Of a stretch of DNA of 64,000 nucleotides, positions 21,998 to 33,688 are shown piece by piece. Origin of the DNA: Cinnamomum chago (taxonomy: Eukaryota > Streptophyta > Magnoliopsida > Laurales > Lauraceae); contig CP142456.1 of assembly GCA_038049695.1 (NCBI GenBank), forward strand, positions 81,367,422 to 81,431,421, given 5' to 3'. Position 1 is the first letter of the stretch. Every line of letters starts with the position of its first letter. Both the position numbers and the translations under genes were made by a program. Below the pieces are notes generated by a model that did not search any database, was not told the origin of the DNA, and saw only the letters and a program-made list of their open reading frames with translations.

Positions 21998-24827
21998 ACC
22001 AAAAGAAAAAAATAATTATGAAGTTCTAACTGATGGGCATTATTATCACCTTCTCTAGGAATGCACCTGAGCAGATTTGAGGTAAAAGCAGTCTGTCTGT
22101 AAGGTGAATGAATGGTCTATGGATGGGCTGTCAGGGGTACAAAATCAGGGGCATTTGATACTCCTGGGCTTACACGAGCCTGTAGATAAAACTAAAAGTG
22201 TGTAGTGGGTGTGAGCGGCTTGGATTTGATCATGGGCGGGCACCAAAGGGTTACTGCTAAAGCTTAAGAGTTCTCTGACCTCTCTGCATAATTTCTGACC
22301 ACCCTTCCATCAATATCTAATCTTTTGATCATACAGTCCATGTAAGTGTGTAAGTGAAATCATCTTTGTAAACATCTCACCTCTTTTGCTTGATAACATG
22401 CAACAGATCAAATTGGATGACCTTTGGGGGACTGCTGCTTCTGGTGGTTGGAGGCCGTCGTCTACACCACGATCTGATTGGCCCCGTATGTAAATTTTCA
22501 TTTTTTTTTTTTACTTCAGCCAAATTGCATCAAGCTCTAAAGTTGCATTGACGGTTGATCTCATGATGCAGATGTGTTTTCTGTTTTATTTATTTTGGAT
22601 TTTTACTAATGGTTTCAACAGTCTGTCTTGAGTTCCCTTTGCTTTTCTTATTTTCATTTGGCAGCCCCTCCAACTGAGAGTAGTGGGTATTTACGAGTTC
22701 GTTGCAATGGTGGCCTAAATCAGCAACGTACTGCAGTATGTATTAGTTTCTTGATTCGTGATGTTTTGCGATAAGAAGTTTTCAAAGTTATTTTTCACTT
22801 TTATATTTGAAAATAAAGCATGTTTGCATCCAATTCATGTAACTCCTTTTGAGACGAGGAAAGGGGATCCAACATGTAGAAGTAAAATAACTTAATAAAA
22901 TAATGAGATACATAAAAGAGACATATATTGGATGATTTGAAACCCTCATGTATAAATCTGATGCTTTCAAGCCACTGGATTATGTGGTTTATGGAACAAT
23001 TAAAGACAAACATTATCTATGATACTCTTTTTTTTTAAAAGGAAAATTGTTGCACCCGTTTCCATGTACTGGGAGAGGAACCTGATGAGTTGAAGCAAAA
23101 TAAATTGAAGAAATAATGGGAAACTTACCAGATACAATCATTGGCATTTGCTGCTCATTTGGCTTGGGTATTTCATTCTTTCAAGCCACTTCATAATGAT
23201 CGTCTAGTGTATCCCTCAGATGAGGTTCTTCTTACTTTCCAGAACCTTAGAGTCGAGGTTTCATGGGCAATATGATACGAGGCATTTCTAGTTTAATAGA
23301 GAAGACACCTTCACATACACACACGTCCTTTAGAAATTTAGAATATAAGATGACATTGTTTCTCTATAGTATATTGTAGCACTCTTCAAGTTGAATCTAG
23401 AGAGATGGATAAGGCTAAGATGATAATGATGGCACCTTTGACCTTTCCTAAGATTTCCCATTAGCATCTTATCACCATGATTTTAATATTAAAGCTGGTT
23501 TTCTCAAAGTGATGCTAACCTGTTGGTGTGGGATGGCAACTTATTTTGGATTCATTGTCCAGACCTAGGAAGTGCAATGGACATGGATGCTAACTTGTCT
23601 GGCTTAGTTAGGTATGATGGGTGTGGCTTGCTTATGTTTGTTTGGTGTTATCAATGTGACTCATTGATGGCGTCGCCTAGAGGCCACGGTGAAGATCTAC
23701 ACCTCCGACATTGAGATCGAGCCCTAAGACTCAAAACCCTAAGATTACTTAGGGGAAATACCCCAAAGGGGAACTCACAAGAACACTTCTCAATTTTATT
23801 ATCAATATAGCATGCATTATAATCAAGCATCCAACTCTATTTATAATAGATGAATGGTCTAAATAAAGAAACTACTATTATTCAATGATTCCTAAAATTG
23901 CTCCCTAAAATCTCTTACTAAAATCTCTAAGTAAATCAAATCACTAAAATCTCAAATTACTAAAATTAATAAACTATTTAAAGAAAGTAAATCATTTTTA
24001 GTGGGGTCCATTAGGGCCCACTTCTTCTTGGATCTCACTGCATCACTCATGGTGGTCCCTTGGTTGATTTGTCTCATTTCAGTCTCTGCTTATTCGGGTT
24101 CATTGGGTGTGTTGTTCTGATGGATTTCTAGATCCATTGTTTATGCCACACTTACTTCAGGTCCATTTTTATTATTCAATTTGTAGAAGTTATGGCACTG
24201 GCAGTGCTTATAGGTTGTTGGGAGCTCCAGTGCTTAAGGCTTTTAAGAGCCATGGTAGTGGGAGATTTTTGCTGGTGATAGTTGGGCTTCCTCTGAGTGC
24301 AATTATCCTTGGAGATGGGCAGAATTGGATTGAAGAAATTCAGTTTATCACTGTGTGAAGGGGTTTTCTTTTAACATTTTCCTTGTGAGGCAAATATGTT
24401 GGCAGATGGGATAGCCAAGGAAGGATTAACAGTTTGGTGTTTGAATAGTTTTTTAGCTTCCTTTTTTTATTGTTTCCTTTTTGTAAATAAACATTCATTA
24501 ATAAATCTCATTTCTCAAACTCAGTGTTGATCATGTTTTGCTGAAATATTTGTATTTTGGTGGTTATCAAAAAATATATTTGTATTTTGTCTGTAACTAT
24601 GTTTACTGTCACTATGATTAAGCAATTGCAACCTCTTTATATATTTATGTATTAGGACTCTTAATCTGTTTTGTTTGGTTATTCTAGATATGTAATGCAG
24701 TTCTTGCTGCACGAATCATGAATGCTACACTTGTGCTGCCAGAATTGGACACAAATTCATTTTGGCATGATGAAAGGTATCAGTACAGATTGATTTCCCT
24801 GTAATTGTTTATTCATTTAACCAGGCT

Positions 24828-24867
<40 letters not shown>

Positions 24868-27863
24868 GTGATTGGTGTGATTTTCCCTTCTTTTATTATA
24901 AGTCTATTCCATTTACAATAAGTATAGATCAGCAGTGTCCCCTTAATTGGTGTGATTTTCCCTGACTGGGGCCATCCTAATCTCTAGAGATTATTGCACA
25001 TATCTTACATCAGACATTGGTCCAGAACACCATGTTAATATTCAGCAGTGTGTACAAATTACATACCCTATTCTATAGGGTTCATTAATTTTAAAAATCG
25101 TGATTCACCTTTCCATGTTATCCATGTGCTTGTATGTTACTTTTTTTCGACAATAATGTCTATTCCTACACAGTGGCTTTCCAGGAATTTATGATGTTGA
25201 GCATTTTATTAAGTCATTGAGATATGATGTACGGATTGTTGAAAGTCTTCCTGAATTCCATCCACATCGGAAGAATGGCAAGGCCAAGAAGATGAAAGCT
25301 TATCAGGTGAGGTTCTGTTATTTGGTATATTAATCATGCTTTTTTTTTCTGTTTCTTTTTTATTTTTTTATTTTTTATTTCTGTTTCAGAGATTCATGTG
25401 CATACGCATTTCATTTTGAGCTTCCAAAAGTTTATTAACTATTTATTGTATTCTCTATTTCAGCTTCGACCCCCTAGAGATGCTCCTCCTAGTTGGTATA
25501 CTACTGTTGCATTGGAGAAGATGAAGGTGCATGGTGCCATTTACCTCACTCCATTTTCGCACCGTTTAGCTGAAGAGATAGATAACCCAGAATACCAGCG
25601 GTTGAGATGCCGAGTAAATTATCATGCCCTTAGGTTTAAGCCACATATTAAGAAGTTAAGTGACTCAATAGTTAGTCGGCTCCGGACACAAGGACACTTT
25701 ATGGCAATACACCTTCGGTTTGAGATGGACATGCTTGCATTCGCTGGGTAAGATATCATATTAACTTCCCTTCGTGTTTGTGAAACAATAAAAAAAGTTA
25801 AAACAGATTAAAGCTAAAATTCGTGAAGTTGACAAATGAACACATGGCATCTTGCTGGGGTCCAATAGCCAAACCTGATATAATGATGGGCTTTGGATTA
25901 GGGATCTACTAAATCTGCCCTATTGGACATTTCTTCTATACAGGTGTTTGGAATGTTTCATTGTGACTGTCCAATTTAACATGATAGATCAGATGGTTGG
26001 AAATTTCCAATGAAGCTAACTTTTGGTAGACCTTAATCTACAGCCAATCATGGTATCTGGTAGGGCTACTGGATCCCGCTGAGGTGCCACATATCTCAAC
26101 TGGAAACTTGTGTTCCATCAACTGCTGTTTTTGTCCAGCTATGATACAGTTGCTTTGTAAAACACATTTTATGTGAAAAATTGGACTGAAGTTGTAGGGA
26201 ATGATATCATAGCTGAAAAAATGTCTCCATGTCATTGTTGCTCTATTGCTGACATTTTCACATTTATAAAATTGTTAGCTTTTAGTTCTTCCTTTGACTG
26301 AACTTACACTGAAATGTTGTTTGCTTTTCAAACTGTCAGTTATTATGTTTCTAATCATTTGTATGAGCAACATACAGGAGTCAGATTAAGAAACTCGTTT
26401 TGGTTTTTGAGCATTGACTATCATATCACCATTTTATGAGCATGATGCACAGAAATTTGGATATGACACTCAATCTGCTGTAGGGCAGTCAAATGGATCT
26501 GTCACCCAGAGTTTGAACTAATCCGACCAGGCTATTGGACCAGGCCTGTTCAAAATTTAGTTTCTTCCATATCTAAGCCTGGTCCCATTGACAGCCCTCA
26601 CTATACATTTGTAAATGTTCCCGGCCCCATTGAGTGACTTCAGGCAACTAAATGCATTGACCAGTCCTCTTTTTTGTTATCTTTTATTTATTTTAAATAG
26701 CATTAAGCTATTAACTGATCTTAAGGTCCTATCTTATCACTTTTTAAAATTATTTCATTTCATAGCTTGTGTTTGGAGAAGGAAGAGAAAGAAGGAGACC
26801 CCCCACCCTCCCCCACCCCCCCAACCCCAACCACCACTTATCTTATGCATAACACTTAATAGACTTTTCTAGAGTTATTTTATACCTTACGTTTCGGTTT
26901 TGGAGGGGAAAATGGAAATTCATGTGCAGATAAATGTTTATGAGCCGACCTTTCTTTTCTTTAAATGTGGATATGTGGAGAGGGAAAGACCATCCTGCCT
27001 TTTTGTGTTGTGAAAACATGATTCATTCTCGATTAGCTGATTTGAAATATGACCTTAAACCCATATAACAATTAACACATGTATATAACACTGGGAACAT
27101 CCATTATGCATTTTGATTCTTGTGAAGTCATCAAAATTACCATGTCTTGTAAGTTCCTAGACAGCAAGTTGATTGCTTGATACTTGTACAATTTATTCGT
27201 TGCCAATTGATAAAAAGCCCCATTGAATTTTTAAATGATGTTAATATTCCAAGAAAAAGGTTGTGCTGGGTTGAAATAGTTTTGTTGTTGCAAAGGTTTT
27301 TGAACTTTGATGTGAAAACTTTCAGGTGCTTGGACATCTTTACTCCTGAAGAGCAGAGTATATTGAGGAAGTACCGGAAGGACAATTTTGCAGAGAAGAA
27401 ACTTGTTTATAGTGAAAGGAGAGCTATAGGAAAATGTCCATTAACACCAGAAGAGGTAATAATTCTTTTTCATATAAATTTTGGTTGGCAACAGAATGAA
27501 TGTTAGAGATCTGAGAGCATCGGCAGAACTCTTTTTTTTTTTTTTTGGTTGGGGGGGGGGGAATTTTGGAAACTCCACTTACGTAATGATGAATTTTTAG
27601 TTTTTTTACCTCTACACCTCTCTAAGAATTTCTGGTTCCGCCTGTCTGAGAGGACGGCATAGGAGATGCATACTGCATCCAAAGTACAAGTATGTTAATC
27701 GCTTCCACCCACAAACAAAAGCATAAAGAATATCTATCAAGCTGGCGTATCTGCCCCTTAATTTACTTCTGTGAATACACGAGAAAATTTCACATTCATG
27801 TTTGCACAAAACTCCCATATCTCCTATATGGTAAAATCTCCATCCTCCATGTAATTTCCTCCC

Positions 27864-27894
<31 letters not shown>

Positions 27895-28973
27895 ACAAGT
27901 TAATTGTGTTTATTGAGTCACATTCTTTAATTTCTTTTCATACAAATCTCTCCTTAAAGGACTTGATTGCATGGTGGATAGTTAACACCTCAGCTTCATT
28001 AGACTCCTTGATACGTACTTGGGGTCACAAATGGGTTGGGTTTGGAATGGAACCACAGTGTGTTTGGATGCGAACCCTTTTTTTGTGGATGGATCTGAAT
28101 CCATCCAGAAACTGTCAAATGGAAACAGACCTGCCCCGAACCTGTCAAATGATTGCAATGTTAATGATGTCAGGACAGGCAATGCCCACCTCCCAACTCC
28201 TGGCATGGAAATAATATCAAAACCCAATCAACTCTTGCAATATTTCCACTCCAGTCCTTGGGTTTTTTATGTCAGTGGTGCTGTTGATTGTTTGTAAATG
28301 ATCAAGTAAACGTTACATATTTTTCTTTTCTTCTGTACAGGTTGGTCTCATCTTGAGAGCCATGGGCTTCAACAACTCCACACGCATATACCTAGCTGCA
28401 GGAGAATTGTTTGGTGGAGAACGCTTTATGCAGTCATTCCGAGCTCTGTTCCCTCACCTTGAGAACCACAGCACAGTGGGCTCTGCTGAGGAGATATCAG
28501 AGAACTCCCGGGGCCTGGTTGGTGCCGCTGTGGATTACATGGTCTGCCTCTTGGCGGACATTTTCATGCCGACATATGATGGCCCGAGCAACTTTGCCAA
28601 CAACCTCATGGGTCACCGCCTGTATTATGGCTTCCGGACCACAATCCAACCTGACAGGAAGGCCCTTGCTCCCATCTTTATCAACCGAGAGAATGGCCAG
28701 ACTAATGGCTTTGAGGAATCCATCCAGCAGGTCATGTTCAACTCCAGATTTGGTGGCCCCCACAAGAGGGTCCGGCCAGAGTCATTCTATACAAACTCAT
28801 GGCCTGAGTGTTTTTGCCAGATCTCTTCGCAGAATCCTGCTGATAGGTGCCCACCTGAGGATGTCTTGCAAGTTCTCGACAGCCGTTTACAGTTGGAAGA
28901 AAGTGGGGAGGAACCAGAACAAGCAATCCCATCAAATTTGACAGGTTCAGGGGCCAAAACAGAAGTGGTTTGA
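21490..28973 (+). CDS. Plant O-fucosyltransferase family protein (GT106/DUF246 type), 8 exons
   Basis: Exons are 21490-21702, 22407-22485, 22665-22735, 24688-24776, 25174-25306, 25464-25747, 27326-27455 and 28341-28973. All borders are GT-AG and in phase, giving about 543 residues. The order is: a short basic N-terminus; one signal-anchor helix (MSVIIACILLFTVLMFSSSI, about residues 43-62); the family hallmark GYLRVRCNGGLNQQRTAICN; SFWHDE; DAPPSWYTTVALEK; TPFSHRLAEEIDNPEYQRLR; FMAIHLRFEMDMLAFAGC; IYLAAGELFGGE; MPTYDGPSNFANNLMGHRLY; and SFYTNSWPECFCQ. It is closest to the Arabidopsis O-fucosyltransferase 1 type, as I recall it. Such type II Golgi proteins resemble protein O-fucosyltransferases and are thought to move fucose from GDP-fucose to a protein or glycan; the substrate here cannot be read. 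The start is uncertain: Met1, Met36 (21595) or a Met in a spliced upstream exon. Introns hold a LINE fragment and microsatellites but no exon damage. Confidence 0.95.
21711..21793. repeat. (CT)n-(TA)n compound microsatellite at start of O-fucosyltransferase intron 1
   Basis: About 54 bp of CT repeats are followed by about 28 bp of TA repeats, starting about 10 bp after the exon 1 donor. Length variation here could influence splicing; that is inference. Confidence 0.95.
21966..22001. repeat. CCG/CCA trinucleotide microsatellite
   Basis: A run of CCG then CCA triplets inside intron 1 of the O-fucosyltransferase gene. The proline-rich frame over it is intronic and not a gene. Confidence 0.85.
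24100..24510 (+). mobile_element. LINE 3' fragment (RNase H end) in O-fucosyltransferase intron 3
   Basis: The plus strand around 24300-24420 reads QNWIEEIQFITV, then after a frame change REANMLADGIAKEGL-like sequence (C-EANMLADGIAKEGL at about 24385-24430). This is the typical C-terminal RNase H end of plant L1-like LINEs (REAN-ADGLAKEG). The fragment is in the sense of the host gene and is interrupted. Its 5' border is unclear; the AT-rich end near 24500 is probably the 3' terminus. Confidence 0.65.
24828..24864. repeat. (CT)n microsatellite in O-fucosyltransferase intron 4
   Basis: About 36 bp of CT repeats, roughly 50 bp downstream of the exon 4 donor. Confidence 0.95.
26481..26600. mobile_element. 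Small hAT-like TIR element in O-fucosyltransferase intron 6
   Basis: The left end TAGGGCAGTCAAATGG is an imperfect inverse of the right end CCATTGACAGCCCTCA. The length is about 120 bp. The flanks do not show an obvious 8-bp duplication, so it is either old or a misjudged boundary. Confidence 0.5.
27551..27562 (+). repeat. Poly-G run in O-fucosyltransferase intron 7
   Basis: A poly-T tract is followed by about 11 G, about 300 bp before a long C-run on the same strand (27859-27880). Confidence 0.9.
27859..27898. repeat. (C)n-(AC)n compound repeat in O-fucosyltransferase intron 7
   Basis: About 20 C residues are followed by eight AC repeats. The minus strand G-run could form a quadruplex. Length may be unreliable in assemblies. 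Confidence 0.9.
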
Positions 28974-31012
28974 GGTGTAGTTGTGATGTAGGAGGTGACT
29001 CATTCTTTTTTCACCATCACTATCAGCCACAGAAGTGTGAGGTCTTTGTAACTCGCTGAGGTGTTCTTTTTGGACTGAAAGATGGAATTAAGCTTATTGC
29101 TAGCCCTGAAGGAAGAGCTCCTATGACATGGATGTGGTTTGGCTTGTCCTGTAATATAGAGATGAATTGGAGCAACATGAATGGTAAGTTTTTCTACCTC
29201 ATTTTTGACCAGTTGAGAGAAGTACTTTGCTCTATATCCTGTGTATTCTGTATCACATTAACATCCTGGTCTAAAATGAAATTGTTAATTTTATTTATTT
29301 ATTATTATTATTATTTTTTACAAATAACCACTTGCATATTTAACAGTTACAAGTGACTGAGACTGTTTATTTTCATAAATAACCGCCCCTACTTTGTCAA
29401 CCACACTCACCAGCAGTCAAGCGACTCATTTTTTACCAGTTCATCAACTATGGCAGATTCATCAATCGCTAAAATTTCTCCAAGATCTAACCGTCTGGAT
29501 CATAAATTATCATCATTATCATAATTTATCCTGATGCATCCTAACGGCATCATTGGGTCGCACATTGGCCTTTGATTGCCTGTTAAAGGTGGCTGATTGA
29601 GATTGACAAGGCGGTGAGTTTGAACCCCAGGGAGGCATTATTCCCCAATGTTGCGTGAACAATCACCTATTGCAGAATGGGCAAGCGTGGGTTGCGAATT
29701 CGAACAATATCTTTATTTTCAGATAGGCATTGCATGTTTGTAGGGCACATGTAAGGAGAGAGAGATCCTAGGGATCAATCCTTGGTCATAGGGAGGGAGA
29801 GAGGGAGAGAGAGAGAGAGAGAGAGGTGGGGTTTCCAAATTCCAATTAACTGGGCAACCTTTCATCCTCACACATTTTGTTTGGTGGCTGCTGAAAATAA
29901 CTTTAAAGTAAGTGTATACCTTCACTTTAGTTTACCAAGCTATAGCTGCTAAAGAAGGTGCTCGAATGCATGCAACCTGTACAGATTATGTTCTACCAAG
30001 AAAAAAAAATAAAAAATAAAAAATAATAAGAAACTATGGAATTGTATGATCGAATGTTTAACAAATTTTTTTTTTTTTTGGCTGACAAGGGTCTTTGGCC
30101 TCTTCGAGAACCCACTATTCCCCTAGGCATGTGAAATCCCTTCCTCCCCAACCAAGTTAGGCTTTTGCCTCAGCAACTTGCCCTAGTCCGTTTTTGTTAC
30201 ATGCTTGGAAACCCCCTTTTTTTTTTTTTTTTAACTTTTCACATATCGAAAGTAGTTTCTTCATTTAAATTGAGATCTATGAAAATTGATAACCCGGATT
30301 TACCGGTATCTCATCATCCATGGAAAACTTTTGTTGTATTTTTATCATCCATGGAATATTGGGGTCTCTTATTTGCTCCAGTAATAAAGGGGAATTTAAT
30401 CTTTAGTATTGTCCCTTTGGATAAGTGGCAAGTCATATGCCTTGCCACATGGACCACTTGTTGGTTAGGGACTTGCCTAGCATGTGTTGGGTATTTACCA
30501 AGGGAAAAAGAAAAACGAAAACGAAAAAAGGAAAAAAATTTGATGAGGTCCCTTTTGACCTTTAGACCTAATTATCTAGAAGTCCCTGGAGTACTGATAA
30601 TCATTCTTAGTCCTTCAATATCTGTGTTCTCAATAATTCTACCCTCGACCACTTACACTATGTTTGGGAAGAAGGAAAAATGAGGGGAAGGAAAAAATGG
30701 AGGAAAAGTTAAAATTAAGCTGTCGATAAAGAAATCAGACTCGACCACAGGCCATGGGATGATGACAATACACAAACCTAAATGAACCCCAGTTCCCCAG
30801 TTTGGCCACCTGAACTGTGACTGATATGGAAGTTTCTAGATTTGCCCCCATTTAAAGGATGGGACCTAAACGTCTATACCATCAGGGGCATATAGAGATT
30901 AGAGGTAAGGCTTGTTCATGGGCCACATCGGGATAAAGCTCTTTAAGCCCAGTCTATAGCAGTTATTGGGCTCTATATTCAGGCTCGCATCTTGTTGATG
31001 CCCCAGTTCTTT
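28974..31012. other. O-fucosyltransferase 3' flank and intergenic DNA
   Basis: The 3' untranslated region runs into AT-rich DNA. A (GA)n run lies at about 29797-29826. Segments 29580-29720 and 30060-30180 look repeat-derived: the first has a SINE-like B-box word (GTGAGTTTGAACCCC), the second a poly-T start. The open frame at 30165-30683 (172 aa) shows no recognisable domain and overlaps poly-T and A-rich tracts, so it is not called a gene. Confidence 0.4.
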
Positions 31013-31318
31013 GGGCCTGTTTGGGAAACTTACTAATATAGTGTTGAGAAGTAAAGATTATTTTGGAGAAAAAATAAAATATCACTGGATTATGATGGTA
31101 TTTTATTTTTAGTTGTTTGGTATGAAATCTTTTTTACTTTTTGTATAGAAATGATGAATTTTTTTTTGTCATTTAGTAGAGAATGGAAGTTGCTTTTCGA
31201 CTTTTTTTAAAAAAGATGGTGAGAATTTTGAATTAAAGTGCTTTTGAAGTGACTTTTTATTGAGATATAAGGGCTTTAATTCACTTGACTTTATTAGGAG
31301 AGTTGCCAAACCAACCCA
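31013..31318. mobile_element. Non-autonomous TIR element, copy 3 of the three-copy MITE family
   Basis: The left end GGGCCTGTTTGGGAAACT and the right end AGTTGCCAAACCAACCC are inverted. The interior shares AATAAAATAT, TTATGATGGTATTTT and TTTTTAGTTGTTTGG with the copies at 5653-5953 and 6819-7120. Confidence 0.65.
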
Positions 31319-32145
31319 CTATTCAGCCCATTTACGAAATCATATCTTCGGCTTGCTTGGTCTCCTTAGATGGGCTTTCAAGGGTTAAAATTGCAGTCAC
31401 AGACTGATTAACTATATGCTCAGATAATAGTCTTAGGCCCAACCCATTGGCCTACTTTACAGTGCAGATCGACTGACCATCAAGCACCAAACCGGATGGA
31501 CGAAGGGACTAAACCATGGTTTAAAATCTCAGTCTCGGTCGCGGTCGCGGTATCCGCCGGGCCGAAAAACCGATATGATATCGGTATTAGTCGCTGATAT
31601 CGGTCCGTCGCGGTCATCACGGTATGAGTTTTTTTTCTATCCAAAAAAATTCGCAAAAATATCCAAAAATAATCCAGAATATTAGAACATGCTAGAAAAC
31701 AATACTTTTTTCCATTAAATACAGCAATAAATCAAAATTTCAGTCACCTTAAGTTATGAGTCATGTTTGTGTCGCGGTTCACTATCTTTTCCAGCATTTC
31801 ATATAATGCAACCATTATTGATGCTCATAATCAATTTATTAGTGTAAAATATAAGAAAATAAAGATAACATATCAATCATCATTTAATACTAACTCAATA
31901 ATCAAATAAGTTGTGAAATTCAAGACCCTGAAGATGACATATTAAAATCAGAAACATGATGGTGACTGAGATAGATAAATTATAAAGCACTTGGGCATCA
32001 AAAGGTTCATTGTTTACCTGAAATTAGAGGGGACTAGTAGAGAGTAGAGACTAGAGAGAGATTGATGAATATGAGTGTATGACAGATTGACAGCCTAGTA
32101 CCAAGTGGAGTGTCGCCCCTGACTCGATATCATTTTCATCATTAT

Positions 32146-32300
32146 TTCAAAATCCTAAATATATAAATCTAACATAAAAGTATGTAGATCAATCATTTAC
32201 ACACCATACAATGATCATGAATCATTAAAAGAACATATTTATAATGAAATCCCCAAAAAATGATATATTATAATTCAAATATTAAAAAATCAGAAAATAA
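32146..32300. repeat. 155-bp direct repeat, unit 1, inside the 31515 element
   Basis: It is nearly identical to 32461-32615, offset by 315 bp. This records an internal duplication in the element's AT-rich middle. Unit 2 is listed separately. Confidence 0.85.
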
Positions 32301-32460
32301 AATAATTAAAATAAAAATCTAATCATGTTTATGACTATGAGTAGATGTAGATCTATCATCTACACACTATTAATAAGGCATTAAACCTTTGGTATCATAA
32401 ATATTCTAATTAACAAGTAACAACAATTATTTTTAGGAAAAAAAATTTAATAAAATCATT

Positions 32461-32615
32461 TTCAAAATTCTAAATATATAGATCTAACATAAAAGTATGT
32501 AGATCAATCATTTACACACCATACAATGATCATGAATCATTAAAAGAACATATTTATGATGAAATCCCCAAAAAATGATATATTATAATTCAAATATTAA
32601 AAAATCCGAAAACAA
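32461..32615. repeat. 155-bp direct repeat, unit 2, inside the 31515 element
   Basis: Pairs with 32146-32300 at few differences; both contain AACATAAAAGTATGTAGATC and CCCCAAAAAATGATATATTA. Confidence 0.85.
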
Positions 32616-33221
32616 AAAAAATGGATTTTTTTTAAAATCATGTGTATGAGTAGATCTAGCATGAAAGTATGTAGATCTAACTTCTCAATGAAGAAAACAA
32701 CACAAGTAACAAACCTACTGATTTCTATGCTTCATCTAAAAAAAAAAAAAAACACATAATAAAATACTTTAAGTTGATTTTCTTTTACATTAGATAATAT
32801 TTTTTTCAAAAAATAGAAGTGGGATTTGAAAATATGCAAGAGAGATGTGTGATGGAATGTGGCTGCTGCTATAGGTAGTAAGGAGATAAGAAGAGAGGAG
32901 AAGAAGATGAAGATGGGGAAAAAAATGAAAAAAGTAGGGTTTTTACCATTTTTGTCACATCTCTGCCGATATTTTCAAGATATCGGTTCTGCCGCTATGA
33001 AGTAAATCTCGGCCGATATAGGCCAAGATTTTGACGATATATACCGAGACCGATATCTCATTGAGATATTGGCTCGGTGTACCGGCCGATGCCGGTTCAT
33101 ATCAGCCAATATGAACCAGTATCGGCCGATATTTTAACCCATGGACTAGACCGACCGAAAGGCCCACAACGCCATAACAAGGTAAGAGTTGGTGTTGATC
33201 ATCATCTCCCTGTCTCCCACC

Positions 33222-33688
33222 CATAGTTATTAATTTCATTTTGTTTCTGCCGAAATGGCTGAAATTTTTCGTTTCGATCAAGTGGCCGAAACAACAAAAT
33301 TTCAGCCAAAACTTTTCGGTTTTACTTTCGGTCAATCTCGGCCGAAATTCAAGATTATGGCCGATTTCGGCAGAAATTCAGGATTTCGGTTAAAATGAGA
33401 CTTTTCGGCCAAAATGGAGTTTTACAAAATTATTATTTTTTTACTTTTTTTACACATACATTTTGTATTTCTTATATTTTAACAAAATATAATTCCAAAA
33501 AAAATTACTATAATGGATTAAATCTATATTTATTACTTTTTCTACTATTTTACTTATATATATATATATTATTTTATATTTTTCCCAAAATATAATTCCG
33601 AAAAGTTTCGCTGAAATCCCGAATCGGCCGAAATCTTTCATTTTGTAGGTCAGAGCGAATGAGGTCCGAAACAATATTAACAACTATG
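33222..33688. mobile_element. Non-coding TIR element of 467 bp with TTCGGCCGAAA-rich ends
   Basis: The left end CATAGTTATTAATTTC and the reversed right end CATAGTTGTTAATATT are inverted repeats. An exact 8-bp duplication CTCCCACC flanks it (33214-33221 and 33689-33696). The body is packed with GGCCGAAA and TTTCGGCC words. It sits between the two copies of the older duplication at 31481 and 33737. Confidence 0.8.

Larger units (their letters stand above)
31515..33143. mobile_element. Non-coding TIR element of 1,629 bp with ATCGGCCGAT-rich ends
   Basis: The left end CATGGTTTAAAATCTC and the right end, read in reverse, CATGGGTTAAAATATC form the terminal repeats. The flanks GACTAAAC (31507-31514) and GACTAGAC (33144-33151) are an 8-bp duplication with one difference. 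A second copy of the surrounding sequence at about 33737-33806 lacks the insertion. Both ends are crowded with CGATATCGG and ATCGGCCGAT words; the AT-rich middle has no coding capacity. An 8-bp duplication suits a hAT-type transposase, but Mutator-like is possible. Confidence 0.75.

Noticed and set aside
21819-22058. Proline-run protein after the CT/TA microsatellite
   Set aside because: It is the CCG/CCA repeat inside intron 1.
28411-28941. 176-aa plus-strand frame
   Set aside because: It overlaps the last exon of the O-fucosyltransferase in another frame.
29580-29720. Possible SINE with GTGAGTTTGAACCCC
   Set aside because: Only a B-box-like word; no A-box, tail or duplication was found.
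30165-30683. 172-aa plus-strand frame as a gene
   Set aside because: No recognisable motif; it starts in a poly-T tract and runs through A-rich DNA.
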